Source: RPQJ01 sp963746325
Lineage (GTDB): Bacteria; Pseudomonadota; Gammaproteobacteria; Steroidobacterales; Steroidobacteraceae
Direction: 5' to 3'
NCBI GenBank assembly: GCA_963746325.1
Contig: CAVVBC010000001.1
Location: 62,001-126,000, forward strand
Length of the DNA: 64,000 nt
Made by a program: the position numbers and the translations under genes. The number at the start of each line of letters is the position of its first letter. Position 1 is the first letter of the stretch. Below, in pieces: positions 32,041 to 40,763 of the stretch. The notes under the pieces were generated by a model. That model was not told the origin of the DNA. It did not search any database and was given only the letters and a program-made list of their open reading frames with translations.

Positions 32041-35000
32041 GTGCCCAATCCATTCACCCTGCTGGCGCTGCTGGCCGCCCTGCTGTTCGCGGCCGACGCG
32101 GCAGCCGCGCGGCGCTTCGTCGAGGTGGGCGCAGGGCGCGGTCTCGACGCCGCGGTGGTCCCGGCCATGCTGGTCGACCGGGACGGTTTCCTGTGGGTCG
32201 GTTCGCGCGAGGGACTGTTCCGCTACGACGGCTACCAGGCCGTCGCTTTCATGCCCGATCCAGGCCGACCGGGACACGTCAGCGACGTGGACGTGCGTGC
32301 GCTGTATGAAGCCGACGACGGCGCGCTCTGGGTCTCCACCAACACCGGCGGCCTCAATCGGCGCGATCCACGGACCGGCTCGTTCGCCCAGTTCCACCAT
32401 GTGTCGGCGGACCCGCGTTCGCTCAGCGACGAGAGTGTCTACGGCGTCGGCCAGGACGCGGCGGGGCGTCTCTGGGTGGGTACGCAGAAGGGGCTCAACC
32501 GGCTGGACGCCGACGGTCGTGGCTTCACACGCTACTTCCACAGCCGCGGGGTGGCGGGGAGCCTGGCCCATGACTGGGTCTACACGCTGCACCTGGGTCC
32601 CTCGAAGCAACTCTGGATCGGTACGGTCGGCGGCGGCGTCAACCGCTGGAACGACGCCCGCGGCAGCTTCGATCATTTCGGACTCGCCAGCCTGGCGGGC
32701 GGCGACCCCGGACTCGACGACGTGTTCGCATTGCACGAAACCACCGCTGGACGACTGTGGGCGGGCACTCGCCAGGGCCTGGTGGAACTCGATCCTGCCC
32801 GACGCAAGGCGGTGCTTTTCGACATGGCCGATGCGAGTGGAGCGCAACCGCTGGTGACCGGACTGCACGCGGACCAGGCTGGGCGGCTGTGGGTGGCAAC
32901 GCACGCGCAGGGAGTGCTGGTCGTGGACCTCGCGACACGCCGCTGGGCACGTGCCCATCCAGGCAGCATCGGTGCCCCGGGCAACCTGCCGGCGCAGCCA
33001 CAACTGAGTCTCGCCTCGACCGGCAACACGCTGTTCGTCGGCACCTGGGGCAGCGGTGTCTACCGCACACAACTCGACGAGCCGGCATTCCACCTGCTGG
33101 CGGCCGCGCCTGACGGACGCGGCCTGCGACACAAGAACATCACTGCGGTGCTCGGTGGGCCGGTCGCGGGCCAGCCCTGGGTTGGCAGCTTTGGCGGCGG
33201 CCCGCAACGCGTGGACGTCGCGAGCGGCACCGTGTTCCCCAGTGCAGGCACGGCCACGGACCCAATTCGCCAGACGGGCGTGACCAGCCTGGCCGTGACC
33301 CGCGACGGCAACCATTTCGCAGGCGCCACCGACGGCCTGCACCGATTCGCGGCGGATGGCCGCAGCCTGGGGACCGATCGGCATGCGGGGAACCGGTCAC
33401 AAGCGATTGGTGAAGGCTACGTCGGGGCGCTGCTGCCGGCGGAACAGGGCAGCCTCTGGGTCGGTGTCGGTGGCAGCGGCTTGTTCTTGCGCGATTCGAG
33501 CAGCGCGGGATTTCATGCCTATCGCCACGACACGGCCAGGCTCGATTCGCTGAGCGGCGATTACATCACCGCCCTCGCCGCGGGAAATCGCGGGCTCCTG
33601 TGGGTCGGGACGCGCTCCAACGGACTGAATCTCTGCCACACCAAGCCCTGGTCGTGCGAGCGACTGGACGGGACTGGAGCCGACAAGCTTGATCTCGGTC
33701 ATCACCACGTGACCGCCCTGCATCGCGATCCAGCGGGCGCGCTCTGGGTCGCGACCGACGGTGGCGGCGCATCGCGCGTGCTCGAAGACCGCGACGGCCG
33801 CGTGACCGGCTTCGAACGCTGGGGCACCTCGCGGGGCCTCTTGAACGACGGGATCATGGCCATCGAAAGCGACGACGATGGCTCGTTGTGGCTCAGCACC
33901 CGTCACGGGCTCTCGCGTCTCGACCCGGCGAGCGGACGCGTCGTCAATCACGTGGCCGAATCCGGCCTGCCGGTGGGCCATTTCAATACCGGTGCCTCGT
34001 CATCCGATGCGGGCTTCCTGCACTTTGGTTCGGTGGAGGGCCTGCTCAGCGTGCCGCGGGGCACGCCCCTGCATCCGCGCCCACCCGCGCCGGTGCGGAT
34101 CACCGCGCTTGAACGCCTGGCCAAGGGCACCGGCAGTTCGCTGCCACCGGACGCGCTGCGCGCCGGGTTCGCGACCAGTTTCGGCGACATGCTGGCGCTC
34201 GAATTCGCCGTGCTCGACTTTGCCGAGACCACGCACGAGTACGCCTATCGCCTGCGACCCGAGGACGCATGGACCGCACTCGGCCGACGCCGGCAGCTGA
34301 CCTTCTTTGGTCTCGCGGCCGGGCACTATGCCTTGGAGGTGCGTGGCCGCGACGTCTTCGGGCAATGGAGCACGAGTCCGGTGCTGTCCTTCGAGGTGGT
34401 ACCGCCGTTCTGGATGACTGACTGGTTCCGCGCGCTGCTGCTGGTCGCGGCCGGCCTGCTCGTGTTCGGCGTGCATTCCCTGCGGCTGCGCCGACTGCGG
34501 CAGCGCAACCAGGTGCTCGAGCAGCTCGAACAGCAGCGCGAACAGGCGCTGGCGCAGGCCACCCGCAGCCAGCATGAGCTCGAAGAGGCGTATGCCGGCC
34601 TGCGACAGCTCACGGGGCGCCTCGAGTCCGCGAAAGAGGAGGAACGCAGCCGCCTCTCCCGCGAGTTGCATGACGAGTTCGGCCAGACGTTGACCGCGGC
34701 CAAGATCAACCTGCAGATGCTGCGGCAGACAGCGGCGGACGCGGCGGTCGAGCAGCGACTCGCGGATTCGGTCGGGATGGTCGATCGCATGATCAAGCAG
34801 GCGCGCAACATCGCGCTCGGGCTGCGACCGCCGCTGCTGGACGAGGCCGGCCTGGTGCCGGCGCTCGATCATTACCTGAAGTCGCTGGCCGAACGCTCCG
34901 GCCTCCGCGTCGAGTTCGACGTGTCGCCCGCGGCGGCCGGCATTCCACCGGGACTGAACACGACGGTGTTCCGCGTCGTCCAGGAAGCGATCAGCAATGC

Positions 35001-35289
35001 GTTACGACATGCACAGGCGCACGTGATCCGGGTCTCGCTGCAGGAAGCGCCGTGCTCACTGCACCTGCTGATCGAGGACGATGGTGTCGGCTTCGATCCG
35101 GGGGCCGTCAATCAACGTGTCAAGCGCGGCGAACACCTCGGACTGCTCGGCATGACTGAGCGCGTGAGGAATGCCGGCGGGACCATCACGCTCGACTCGC
35201 GACCGGGTGCGGGCAGCCGCATCGAAGTACGGATCCCCTTCGCCAGGCCGGCGACCGCTGCGACCGCAACCGCTGGCCAGCCCGCATGA
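32041..35289 (+). CDS. Propeller-type two-component sensor kinase (HisKA_3)
   Basis: A 1082-residue membrane sensor. A signal peptide (PNPFTLLALLAALLFAADA) precedes a large periplasmic region (about 30-700) of two-component-regulator propeller blades (repeats such as LWVGTQKGLNRLD, LWIGTVGGGVNRW, LWVATHAQG), and then a Y_Y_Y domain (YAYRLRPEDAWTALG). One transmembrane helix (about 798-815) and a coiled coil lead to a HisKA_3 domain with H877 (SRELHDEFGQTL) and a HATPase with VVQEAISNALRHA and GVGFDPG. This is like hybrid sensors for polysaccharides or other large ligands but with a NarX-type kinase core. GTG start lacks an obvious ribosome site. It overlaps the NarL-type regulator by 4 nt. 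Confidence 0.88.
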   Translation: MPNPFTLLALLAALLFAADAAAARRFVEVGAGRGLDAAVVPAMLVDRDGFLWVGSREGLFRYDGYQAVAFMPDPGRPGHVSDVDVRALYEADDGALWVSTNTGGLNRRDPRTGSFAQFHHVSADPRSLSDESVYGVGQDAAGRLWVGTQKGLNRLDADGRGFTRYFHSRGVAGSLAHDWVYTLHLGPSKQLWIGTVGGGVNRWNDARGSFDHFGLASLAGGDPGLDDVFALHETTAGRLWAGTRQGLVELDPARRKAVLFDMADASGAQPLVTGLHADQAGRLWVATHAQGVLVVDLATRRWARAHPGSIGAPGNLPAQPQLSLASTGNTLFVGTWGSGVYRTQLDEPAFHLLAAAPDGRGLRHKNITAVLGGPVAGQPWVGSFGGGPQRVDVASGTVFPSAGTATDPIRQTGVTSLAVTRDGNHFAGATDGLHRFAADGRSLGTDRHAGNRSQAIGEGYVGALLPAEQGSLWVGVGGSGLFLRDSSSAGFHAYRHDTARLDSLSGDYITALAAGNRGLLWVGTRSNGLNLCHTKPWSCERLDGTGADKLDLGHHHVTALHRDPAGALWVATDGGGASRVLEDRDGRVTGFERWGTSRGLLNDGIMAIESDDDGSLWLSTRHGLSRLDPASGRVVNHVAESGLPVGHFNTGASSSDAGFLHFGSVEGLLSVPRGTPLHPRPPAPVRITALERLAKGTGSSLPPDALRAGFATSFGDMLALEFAVLDFAETTHEYAYRLRPEDAWTALGRRRQLTFFGLAAGHYALEVRGRDVFGQWSTSPVLSFEVVPPFWMTDWFRALLLVAAGLLVFGVHSLRLRRLRQRNQVLEQLEQQREQALAQATRSQHELEEAYAGLRQLTGRLESAKEEERSRLSRELHDEFGQTLTAAKINLQMLRQTAADAAVEQRLADSVGMVDRMIKQARNIALGLRPPLLDEAGLVPALDHYLKSLAERSGLRVEFDVSPAAAGIPPGLNTTVFRVVQEAISNALRHAQAHVIRVSLQEAPCSLHLLIEDDGVGFDPGAVNQRVKRGEHLGLLGMTERVRNAGGTITLDSRPGAGSRIEVRIPFARPATAATATAGQPA

Positions 35290-35957
35290 TGCCCCGCCGC
35301 CGGATCCTGCTCGCGGACGATCATGCGCTGGTGCGTGCAGGCATCCGGGTGCTGCTCGAAAGCCTCCCCGGTGTCGAAATCGCAGGTGAAACCGGTGACG
35401 GACTGGACGCGGTCGCGTGGATCCGCCGCGACCCGCCGGACGCCGTGCTGCTCGACATCACGCTGCCGGGCCTGAATGGACTCGACGTCGCCGCCTGCAT
35501 TGCGCGACTGGGCATCCCGACCCGCGTGCTGATGCTGTCGATGCACGCCTCGCCGGAGTACGCCGCGCGCGCGCTCGCGTGCGGGGCAGCAGGCTACCTC
35601 AACAAGGATTCGGCCTTCGATGAACTGGCTGCGGCGCTCGACGCGATCTGCAGCGGCCGGCGCTACCTGTGCCGGGCGCTCGACGCGGACCGCGTGCAGC
35701 AGATGGAAGCACAGGTCGTCCTCGGCCAGTACGGCCTCGAGCGGCTCACGCCACGGCAGCGCCAGATCCTGCAACTGGTGGCCGAGGGCTACGGCACCCG
35801 GCAGATTGCGGAGCGGCTGTTCGTCAGCATCAAGACCGTGGAGACACACCGCGGCCAGGTCATGGAACGGCTCGACATCCACGACGTGCCAGGCCTGGTC
35901 CGCTTCGCGATCCGCCACGGCCTGCTGCCGCCCGAAGCGACATACGACATAAGCTGA
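35286..35957 (+). CDS. NarL/FixJ-family response regulator
   Basis: A 223-residue regulator with receiver domain (ADD at 10-12, phospho-aspartate D57 in VLLDITLPGLNG, K in YLNKDSAFDEL) and a LuxR-type helix-turn-helix (LTPRQRQILQLVAEGYGTRQ, then VSIKTVETHRGQVM). The start overlaps the sensor gene stop (ATGA), so it is the direct partner of the propeller kinase. The most likely nearby targets are the two secreted-protein genes that follow after 107 nt, but no binding site can be identified. Confidence 0.92.
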   Translation: MMPRRRILLADDHALVRAGIRVLLESLPGVEIAGETGDGLDAVAWIRRDPPDAVLLDITLPGLNGLDVAACIARLGIPTRVLMLSMHASPEYAARALACGAAGYLNKDSAFDELAAALDAICSGRRYLCRALDADRVQQMEAQVVLGQYGLERLTPRQRQILQLVAEGYGTRQIAERLFVSIKTVETHRGQVMERLDIHDVPGLVRFAIRHGLLPPEATYDIS

Positions 35958-36064
35958 ATATCAGGCATTCCCCGATGGCTCCGGCGCGTGACACCCGTCA
36001 CATTTTGCCGACCCGTCCGGCGGCCCGACCCGGTCCGTCGCGCGGCCTCGACGGAGGTACAGAA

Positions 36065-36703
36065 GTGTCGATCCATGCCATGCCCACTCGCCGCCTGGTC
36101 GCGGCGGCCGCCCTGGTGTTTGCCGCGCTTGCGGCCACCAGCGCCGATGCGACCTCGTTGCGGAAACAGAATCTCACGCAGCTGATCACGGAGTCCCAGA
36201 GCATCATTTCGGGGAAGGTCGATCGCGTGACCGACGGTGTCGACGAAAACGGGATGCCGTACACCGAGATCACCATCATCGTGAGCAATGCCGCCAAGGG
36301 CAATGTGCACGGCGGCAGCCGTCACAAGTTCCGCCAGTTCGGCCTGCTCAAGCCGCGCACGATGCCGAATGGCAAGGTGATGCTCGCGCTGTCGCCCGAA
36401 GGCTTCCCGAAATGGGGCGAAGGCGAGCGCGTCGTCGCGTTCCTGCACAAGCCAGCCAGCCGCACCGGGTTCCAGACGACCGCGGGGCTCGCGCAGGGCA
36501 AGCTGCGGATGCTCGATGGCCGCGTCAGCAATCAATTCAACAACGAAGGCCTGTTCGACGGAGTGCAGGTCCAGCAAGGACTGCTGAGCGAAAAGGAACG
36601 CACGATGCTGTCGAGCAAGGGCCCGGTCGACGCCGCGACCCTGGTCGGCCTCATCGGCCGCGCGGTGACCGAGAACTGGATCGAGAACGGGGAGATGCGC
36701 TGA
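36065..36703 (+). CDS. Exported protein of unknown function, paired with metzincin
   Basis: A 212-residue protein. The GTG at 36065 lies 7 nt after GGAGG; an ATG five codons later would also work. The signal peptide is PTRRLVAAAALVFAALAATS, cleaved near ADA-T. The mature part starts LRKQNLTQLITESQSIISGKV and is a beta-rich domain (GKVDRVTDG, TEITIIVSNAAKG, GEGERVVAFLHK) of a kind often annotated only as hypothetical next to secreted matrixin-like proteases. Its stop overlaps the next start (TGATG), so the two are coupled. A chaperone, inhibitor or propeptide-like role for the protease is possible but is only inference. Confidence 0.7.
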   Translation: MSIHAMPTRRLVAAAALVFAALAATSADATSLRKQNLTQLITESQSIISGKVDRVTDGVDENGMPYTEITIIVSNAAKGNVHGGSRHKFRQFGLLKPRTMPNGKVMLALSPEGFPKWGEGERVVAFLHKPASRTGFQTTAGLAQGKLRMLDGRVSNQFNNEGLFDGVQVQQGLLSEKERTMLSSKGPVDAATLVGLIGRAVTENWIENGEMR

Positions 36704-39165
36704 TGAATCGCGTCATCGCAATGGCCGCAATCGGCCTTGGTTTGTTTACCGCTGCCGCACAGGCAGCCGGTCCGCTCAACCTGCAGGAGACGAATCCGCC
36801 CAAGCCCTACGCGTGGGACACGAGCAAGGGCCCGGTGCCGGTCTGGACCGACGGCGGCGGCGCCTTCACTTACGACTTCGACGGCGTCACGCCGTTCATC
36901 ACGATCGAGCGCGCGAACGAGATCACCGGCTTCGCGTTGAACGAATGGAGCAAGGTCAAGACCTCGACTTTCCGTGCCGCCATCGCCGGCACGATCGCCA
37001 GCAAGACCGGCATCGCCGACGTCAACGCCAGCAATGCCGCGTCGCTGTACGAGGCCGAGAATGGCCGCGGCATCTGGGTGATCTACGACACGGACGGCGC
37101 GATCCTCGAGGAATACTTCGGCATTCCGCGCGACGCCGTGCTCGGCATCGCGTTTCCGGAGTGGGCCGATGAAAACGGCGTCATCACCGAGGCTACGGCG
37201 TTGTTGAACGGCTACCTCGTGGACGCCAACGACGTACGCGGGGACAACTACGCCGGTGTCTTCACGCACGAGTTCGGCCATGCGATCAACCTGTCGCATG
37301 CCCAGGTCAACGGGCCGATGGTGTACTCCAGTCTCAAGGTTCCGGGCTACGAGCAGTATCCGGGCGTGGCGGGATGCGTGGCGCCAGTGCATGCCTGGAA
37401 CCACTGGGACGACGTCGGCGTCAATCGCGCGGACCCGGCGATCATCGAGACGATGTATCCGTTCATCGACACGTTCGGCGTGGTCGCGAGCGAGCAGAGC
37501 ACCATCACGCACGCGGATGACATCGCAGCCATCTCGAACCTGTACCCCACGGCCAACTACCGGACGAGCCGGGGTTCCATCAGCGGCGTGCTGCGGCTGA
37601 AGGACGGCCGCACCGAGTACAGCGGCATCAACATCGTCGCACGCAACGCCAGGAACCGGCTGGTCGACGCGGTTTCGGCGATGAGCGGTGACCAGACCCA
37701 GGGACTGATCGGGATGGACGGACGGTTCACGATCAACAACCTCACCCCGGGCCAGGACTACGAGCTCTATATCGAGGAAATTCTCGCCGGCGGCTACCCG
37801 ACGACGCCGACGATGCTGGTCTCGCAGGCCGAGTACTGGAACACCGCGGAGAGTCGTGACCCCGCTACTGACCTGCCCTGCGACGTCACCCGTATCCGGG
37901 CACAGGCCGGCGTCACCAAGACGGCCGACATCACCTTCAACGGCTATCTCAGCGGCGTGCAGTTCACGCCGATCGTCGCGGCCTACCTGATGGATCTGTC
38001 CAAGGGCGGGCGCAAGGCTGCCGGGTCGTCCCAGCAGACCGCGTTCATCTGGGACCGGCAGGATGGCATCGAAGTACTGCCGCCCGAGCTGATCGCGAAC
38101 AACTCCAAACTGACGCGCCACGGCGAGTGGATCACGGTCAACAAGGACTTCGACGGCAACGGCATCAGCCAGGCGGCACTGCGCCGCGCGGACGGCCGCG
38201 TCATCTCCCTCGGCGACCTGAATGGCGATACCTGCGGTGGCGGCAGTGAGGCGGGCCAGACCAGCAGCTATGGCTGGGACGTGGACGACACCGGCCGCAC
38301 GGCCGTCGGCACTGCGTACCTGGACAAGGACGGGGACGGCTTCTGCGAAGGCGGGTCGGTCTCCGGCGAGATCGTCCCGTTCATCTGGGACGCCGTGCGC
38401 GGCATGCGGCAGCTCAACACGTCGAACCTGCCGGTCCAGGACCTGCCGTGGATCCGTGCCCACGCGATCTCGGGCAACGGCGAAGTGGTGCTCGGCACGT
38501 CGAACTTCACGTACATGTACGCCTGGGTCAAGGAAGGCAAGGCGATCGACCTGACCAAGCGCTATGGCGCCAACTCGGCCTACGCCGTGAGCGCGGACGG
38601 ACATCGCGTCGCCATCAACCGCATGGATCCAGTCACGTTCAAGGGCAAGGGTGTCGCGCTCTGGGATTACGCCAGCGGGCTGACCCCGATCGGCGCGCCG
38701 AGCTGGTGTCGTGACGTGCCTTACGTCGATTTCTTCGGTGGCGACCTGTGCGCGACCATGACCCGGGCAGAGATCACGGCGAGCGTCGGCCAGCCCCCGG
38801 TCGAGATTTTCGACATGAGCGATGACGGCTCGATCCTGATCGGCCGCACCGGCTCGTTCTTCACGGGCTTCACCGGCGTGGTCTGGATCGAGCAGATCGG
38901 CTGGATGACCTGGGGCGAGTTCTTCCGCAAGCAGGGTGTCGTCGAGGCTGCGAACACACCGTTCTCGAACCCGATCTCGATCAGCGGCAACGGCAAGGTC
39001 GTGACCGGAGGCATGGTGGGCGTCTCCTTCTCCTGGATCGTGGACCTGGCCAAGGTCTTCGTCTGCGACAAGGGCCGTTCATCAGCGACGACCTTTCCGG
39101 AGGGCTTGCGCGCCAAGGTTGCGGCAGGTGCCCGGTTCGGGCGTTGCGAGCACTTGAGCAGCTGA
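36703..39165 (+). CDS. Secreted metzincin-like protease with HAF-type repeats
   Basis: An 820-residue exported protein. The signal peptide (NRVIAMAAIGLGLFTAAAQA) is followed by a protease-like domain (about 25-290) with zinc motif HEFGHAINLSH (189-199). The spacing HExxHxxxxxH is that of metzincins, but the usual glycine at position 8 is asparagine. A possible Met-turn is NGPMVYSS. A carboxypeptidase-regulatory-like beta domain (about 285-400; RGSISGVLRL, GRFTINNLTPGQDYELYIEE) comes next. The C-terminal half has extracellular HAF-type repeats (AFIWDRQDGIEVLP, PFIWDAVRGMRQL, GVALWDYASGL). It is likely a secreted or surface hydrolase of unknown target. It is translated together with the preceding exported protein. 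Confidence 0.75.
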   Translation: MNRVIAMAAIGLGLFTAAAQAAGPLNLQETNPPKPYAWDTSKGPVPVWTDGGGAFTYDFDGVTPFITIERANEITGFALNEWSKVKTSTFRAAIAGTIASKTGIADVNASNAASLYEAENGRGIWVIYDTDGAILEEYFGIPRDAVLGIAFPEWADENGVITEATALLNGYLVDANDVRGDNYAGVFTHEFGHAINLSHAQVNGPMVYSSLKVPGYEQYPGVAGCVAPVHAWNHWDDVGVNRADPAIIETMYPFIDTFGVVASEQSTITHADDIAAISNLYPTANYRTSRGSISGVLRLKDGRTEYSGINIVARNARNRLVDAVSAMSGDQTQGLIGMDGRFTINNLTPGQDYELYIEEILAGGYPTTPTMLVSQAEYWNTAESRDPATDLPCDVTRIRAQAGVTKTADITFNGYLSGVQFTPIVAAYLMDLSKGGRKAAGSSQQTAFIWDRQDGIEVLPPELIANNSKLTRHGEWITVNKDFDGNGISQAALRRADGRVISLGDLNGDTCGGGSEAGQTSSYGWDVDDTGRTAVGTAYLDKDGDGFCEGGSVSGEIVPFIWDAVRGMRQLNTSNLPVQDLPWIRAHAISGNGEVVLGTSNFTYMYAWVKEGKAIDLTKRYGANSAYAVSADGHRVAINRMDPVTFKGKGVALWDYASGLTPIGAPSWCRDVPYVDFFGGDLCATMTRAEITASVGQPPVEIFDMSDDGSILIGRTGSFFTGFTGVVWIEQIGWMTWGEFFRKQGVVEAANTPFSNPISISGNGKVVTGGMVGVSFSWIVDLAKVFVCDKGRSSATTFPEGLRAKVAAGARFGRCEHLSS

Positions 39166-39343
39166 TCCCGGGCCGGGGAACCCTGGCGCTCGATTGGCCT
39201 GTGCACGACGACGAACGTCGCGCGTGCGCAGGCCGGTCGACGCCACCCTGGGCGCGAGCCGCGGCCTCGCGCAGGCGGACAGGCGGGCCTGCCGCAGAAA
39301 GAGCGTAAGAAGAACTAAGTGGCCGGTATGGACCGGCAATGGA

Positions 39344-39420
39344 TGGCGCGCCCGACTGGATTCGAACCAGTGACCTTCGCCTTCGGAGGGCGACACTCTA
39401 TCCAGCTGAGCTACGGGCGC
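39344..39420 (-). tRNA. tRNA-Arg (anticodon CCG)
   Basis: On the minus strand a 77-nt cloverleaf runs from GCGCCCG (39420) to an encoded CCA (39346-39344). The acceptor stem GCGCCCG pairs with CGGGCGC, the D-arm begins GCTCAGC, and the anticodon stem TCGCC/GGCGA holds the loop CTCCGAA, giving anticodon CCG (Arg, codon CGG). The T-arm is ACTGG-TTCGAAT-CCAGT. The 431-bp gap between the metzincin and cytochrome c5 genes holds only this tRNA; I see no integrase or duplicated attachment site beside it. Confidence 0.97.
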
Positions 39421-39597
39421 GTGACTGGCCCCGGAAAAGGGGCCGGAATCATAGCCCCGGGGCTGCCGCGCGTCCATTTGGGCCATCAGTGTCCGGTGTC
39501 CGGGCACCCCGCCCGTTCGACGGCGGCAGGACGCGCTCCGGCCGAATCTCCACGCTATACTGCGCGACCCCGTTCACCGCCCGCCCGGAGTTCGACC

Positions 39598-40107
39598 GTG
39601 AGTGCTGAGCACGATCGCAAGTTTTTCGACACTTTCATGCTGATTCTCGGCATCCTCGCCGCCATCACCATTGGCCTGATGTTGCTCGCGGGCGTGATTT
39701 CCGACCGGACGGCGAAACAGTTCCGGGCCGAAGATCCCCTCAGGCAACAGGAAATCCTGGCGCGTATCGCCCCGGTCGTTAAGGTCGCCGTGGCCGGCCA
39801 GGACAACACGGCATTGGCCGTTCCGGCCGCCGCCGCAACGACCGCAGCAGTCGACCTCCCGGGCGAAGAGGTCTATGCGCAGATCTGCTCCGCGTGCCAC
39901 ACCGCGGGTGTCGCCGGCGCGCCCAAGTCTGGCGACAAGGCAGCCTGGGGTCCGCGTCTCGCGCAGGGCGCTGCAACGCTCAACAAGCACGCGCTCGAAG
40001 GCTTCCAGGGCAAGGCCGGCTACATGCCGCCCAAGGGTGGCCGCACCGACCTGACCGACCAGTCGGTCATCAACGCCGTCGAGCACATGGTGAGCCTGGT
40101 CCAGTGA
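39598..40107 (+). CDS. Membrane-anchored cytochrome c5
   Basis: A 169-residue mono-haem cytochrome. One N-terminal transmembrane anchor (about 10-32; FDTFMLILGILAAITIGLML) is followed by a linker and a class I cytochrome c domain with ICSACHT for haem and YMPPKGG carrying the axial methionine, the mark of the c5 family. It takes part in periplasmic electron transfer to oxidases. GTG start with CCGGAG upstream. The stop overlaps the GTG of the DUF4136 gene (GTGA). Confidence 0.9.
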   Translation: MSAEHDRKFFDTFMLILGILAAITIGLMLLAGVISDRTAKQFRAEDPLRQQEILARIAPVVKVAVAGQDNTALAVPAAAATTAAVDLPGEEVYAQICSACHTAGVAGAPKSGDKAAWGPRLAQGAATLNKHALEGFQGKAGYMPPKGGRTDLTDQSVINAVEHMVSLVQ

Positions 40108-40676
40108 ACACAGCGAGCCTGCGCCAAAGGGTCGGCGTCGGCTTGGTCGCGGTGCTCGCGGCTGTCTTCGTTGCAGGATGCGCATCGCCCCCGCCGAAGC
40201 CGGAAACGATGCGCGACCCCAGCGTGAACTTCACGAACTTCAAGACGTTCGGCTGGACCGATGGAGGCGCCACCGCCGCCACCGACGCCCCGGTGCGACT
40301 GCTCGACACCAACATCCGTAACGCCATCACCGGCGTGATGCAGCGCAAAGGTTACGTGCCGGCCCCCGCCGGCACGACGCCGGACCTGCGCATCGCGTTC
40401 GAGACGATGAGCGCGGACAAGATCGAGAACAATCCGGTGCGGATCGGCATCGGCGTGGGCAGCTGGGGCGGCAACATGGGCGGGTCCGTCAATATGGGCA
40501 GCCCGAGCATCCGCAATTACAAGGAAGGCACGCTCGTCGTGCATGCCATCGACACCGCGCGCAACACCGAAGTCTGGCAGGGGCGCGTGTCCGGCAAGGT
40601 CACGCAGGGCAGCCTCGAGGCTGCCGCCATCAACCAGGCCGTCGCGACGGCAATGGCGGACTTTCCGGTCCGCTGA
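40104..40676 (+). CDS. DUF4136 lipoprotein
   Basis: A 190-residue lipoprotein. The lipobox FVAGCAS puts the modified cysteine near residue 27. The mature protein is a DUF4136 domain: FKTFGWTDGG near the start, IRNAITGVMQRKGYV, and a GTLVVHAIDTARNTEVWQGR segment. DUF4136 proteins are common in Bacteroidetes and gammaproteobacteria and have no assigned role. It is translationally coupled to cytochrome c5. A glycine-rich stretch (GIGVGSWGGNMGGSVNMG) is in the middle. Confidence 0.88.
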   Translation: MNTASLRQRVGVGLVAVLAAVFVAGCASPPPKPETMRDPSVNFTNFKTFGWTDGGATAATDAPVRLLDTNIRNAITGVMQRKGYVPAPAGTTPDLRIAFETMSADKIENNPVRIGIGVGSWGGNMGGSVNMGSPSIRNYKEGTLVVHAIDTARNTEVWQGRVSGKVTQGSLEAAAINQAVATAMADFPVR

Positions 40677-40686
40677 CGCAGCCCGA

Positions 40687-40718
40687 CCGGCCGGCAGTAA
40701 TCGGTCACCGCCGGCCGG
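40687..40718. repeat. GC-rich hairpin between convergent genes
   Basis: Arms CCGGCCGGC (40687-40695) and GCCGGCCGG (40710-40718) are separated by 14 nt. It lies in the 87-bp gap between the stops of the DUF4136 gene and the minus-strand haloperoxidase-like gene, where a two-way transcription stop would be expected. No T-run follows on either strand, so the role is tentative. Confidence 0.5.
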
Positions 40719-40763
40719 GTTCAGGCTCATCTCCCGCGATCGTTCGCGGCGACCCGCCGTGCC

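Noticed and set aside
36532..38604. Long minus-strand open frame (690 codons) opposite the metzincin gene
   Set aside because: Its composition mirrors the third-position GC bias of the sense gene, it has no recognisable motif, and the sense frame has a signal peptide, a zinc motif and repeats.
39344..39420. tRNA-Arg as an integration site of a genomic island
   Set aside because: No integrase, no repeated tRNA 3' end nearby, and housekeeping-type genes on both sides with no change in composition.
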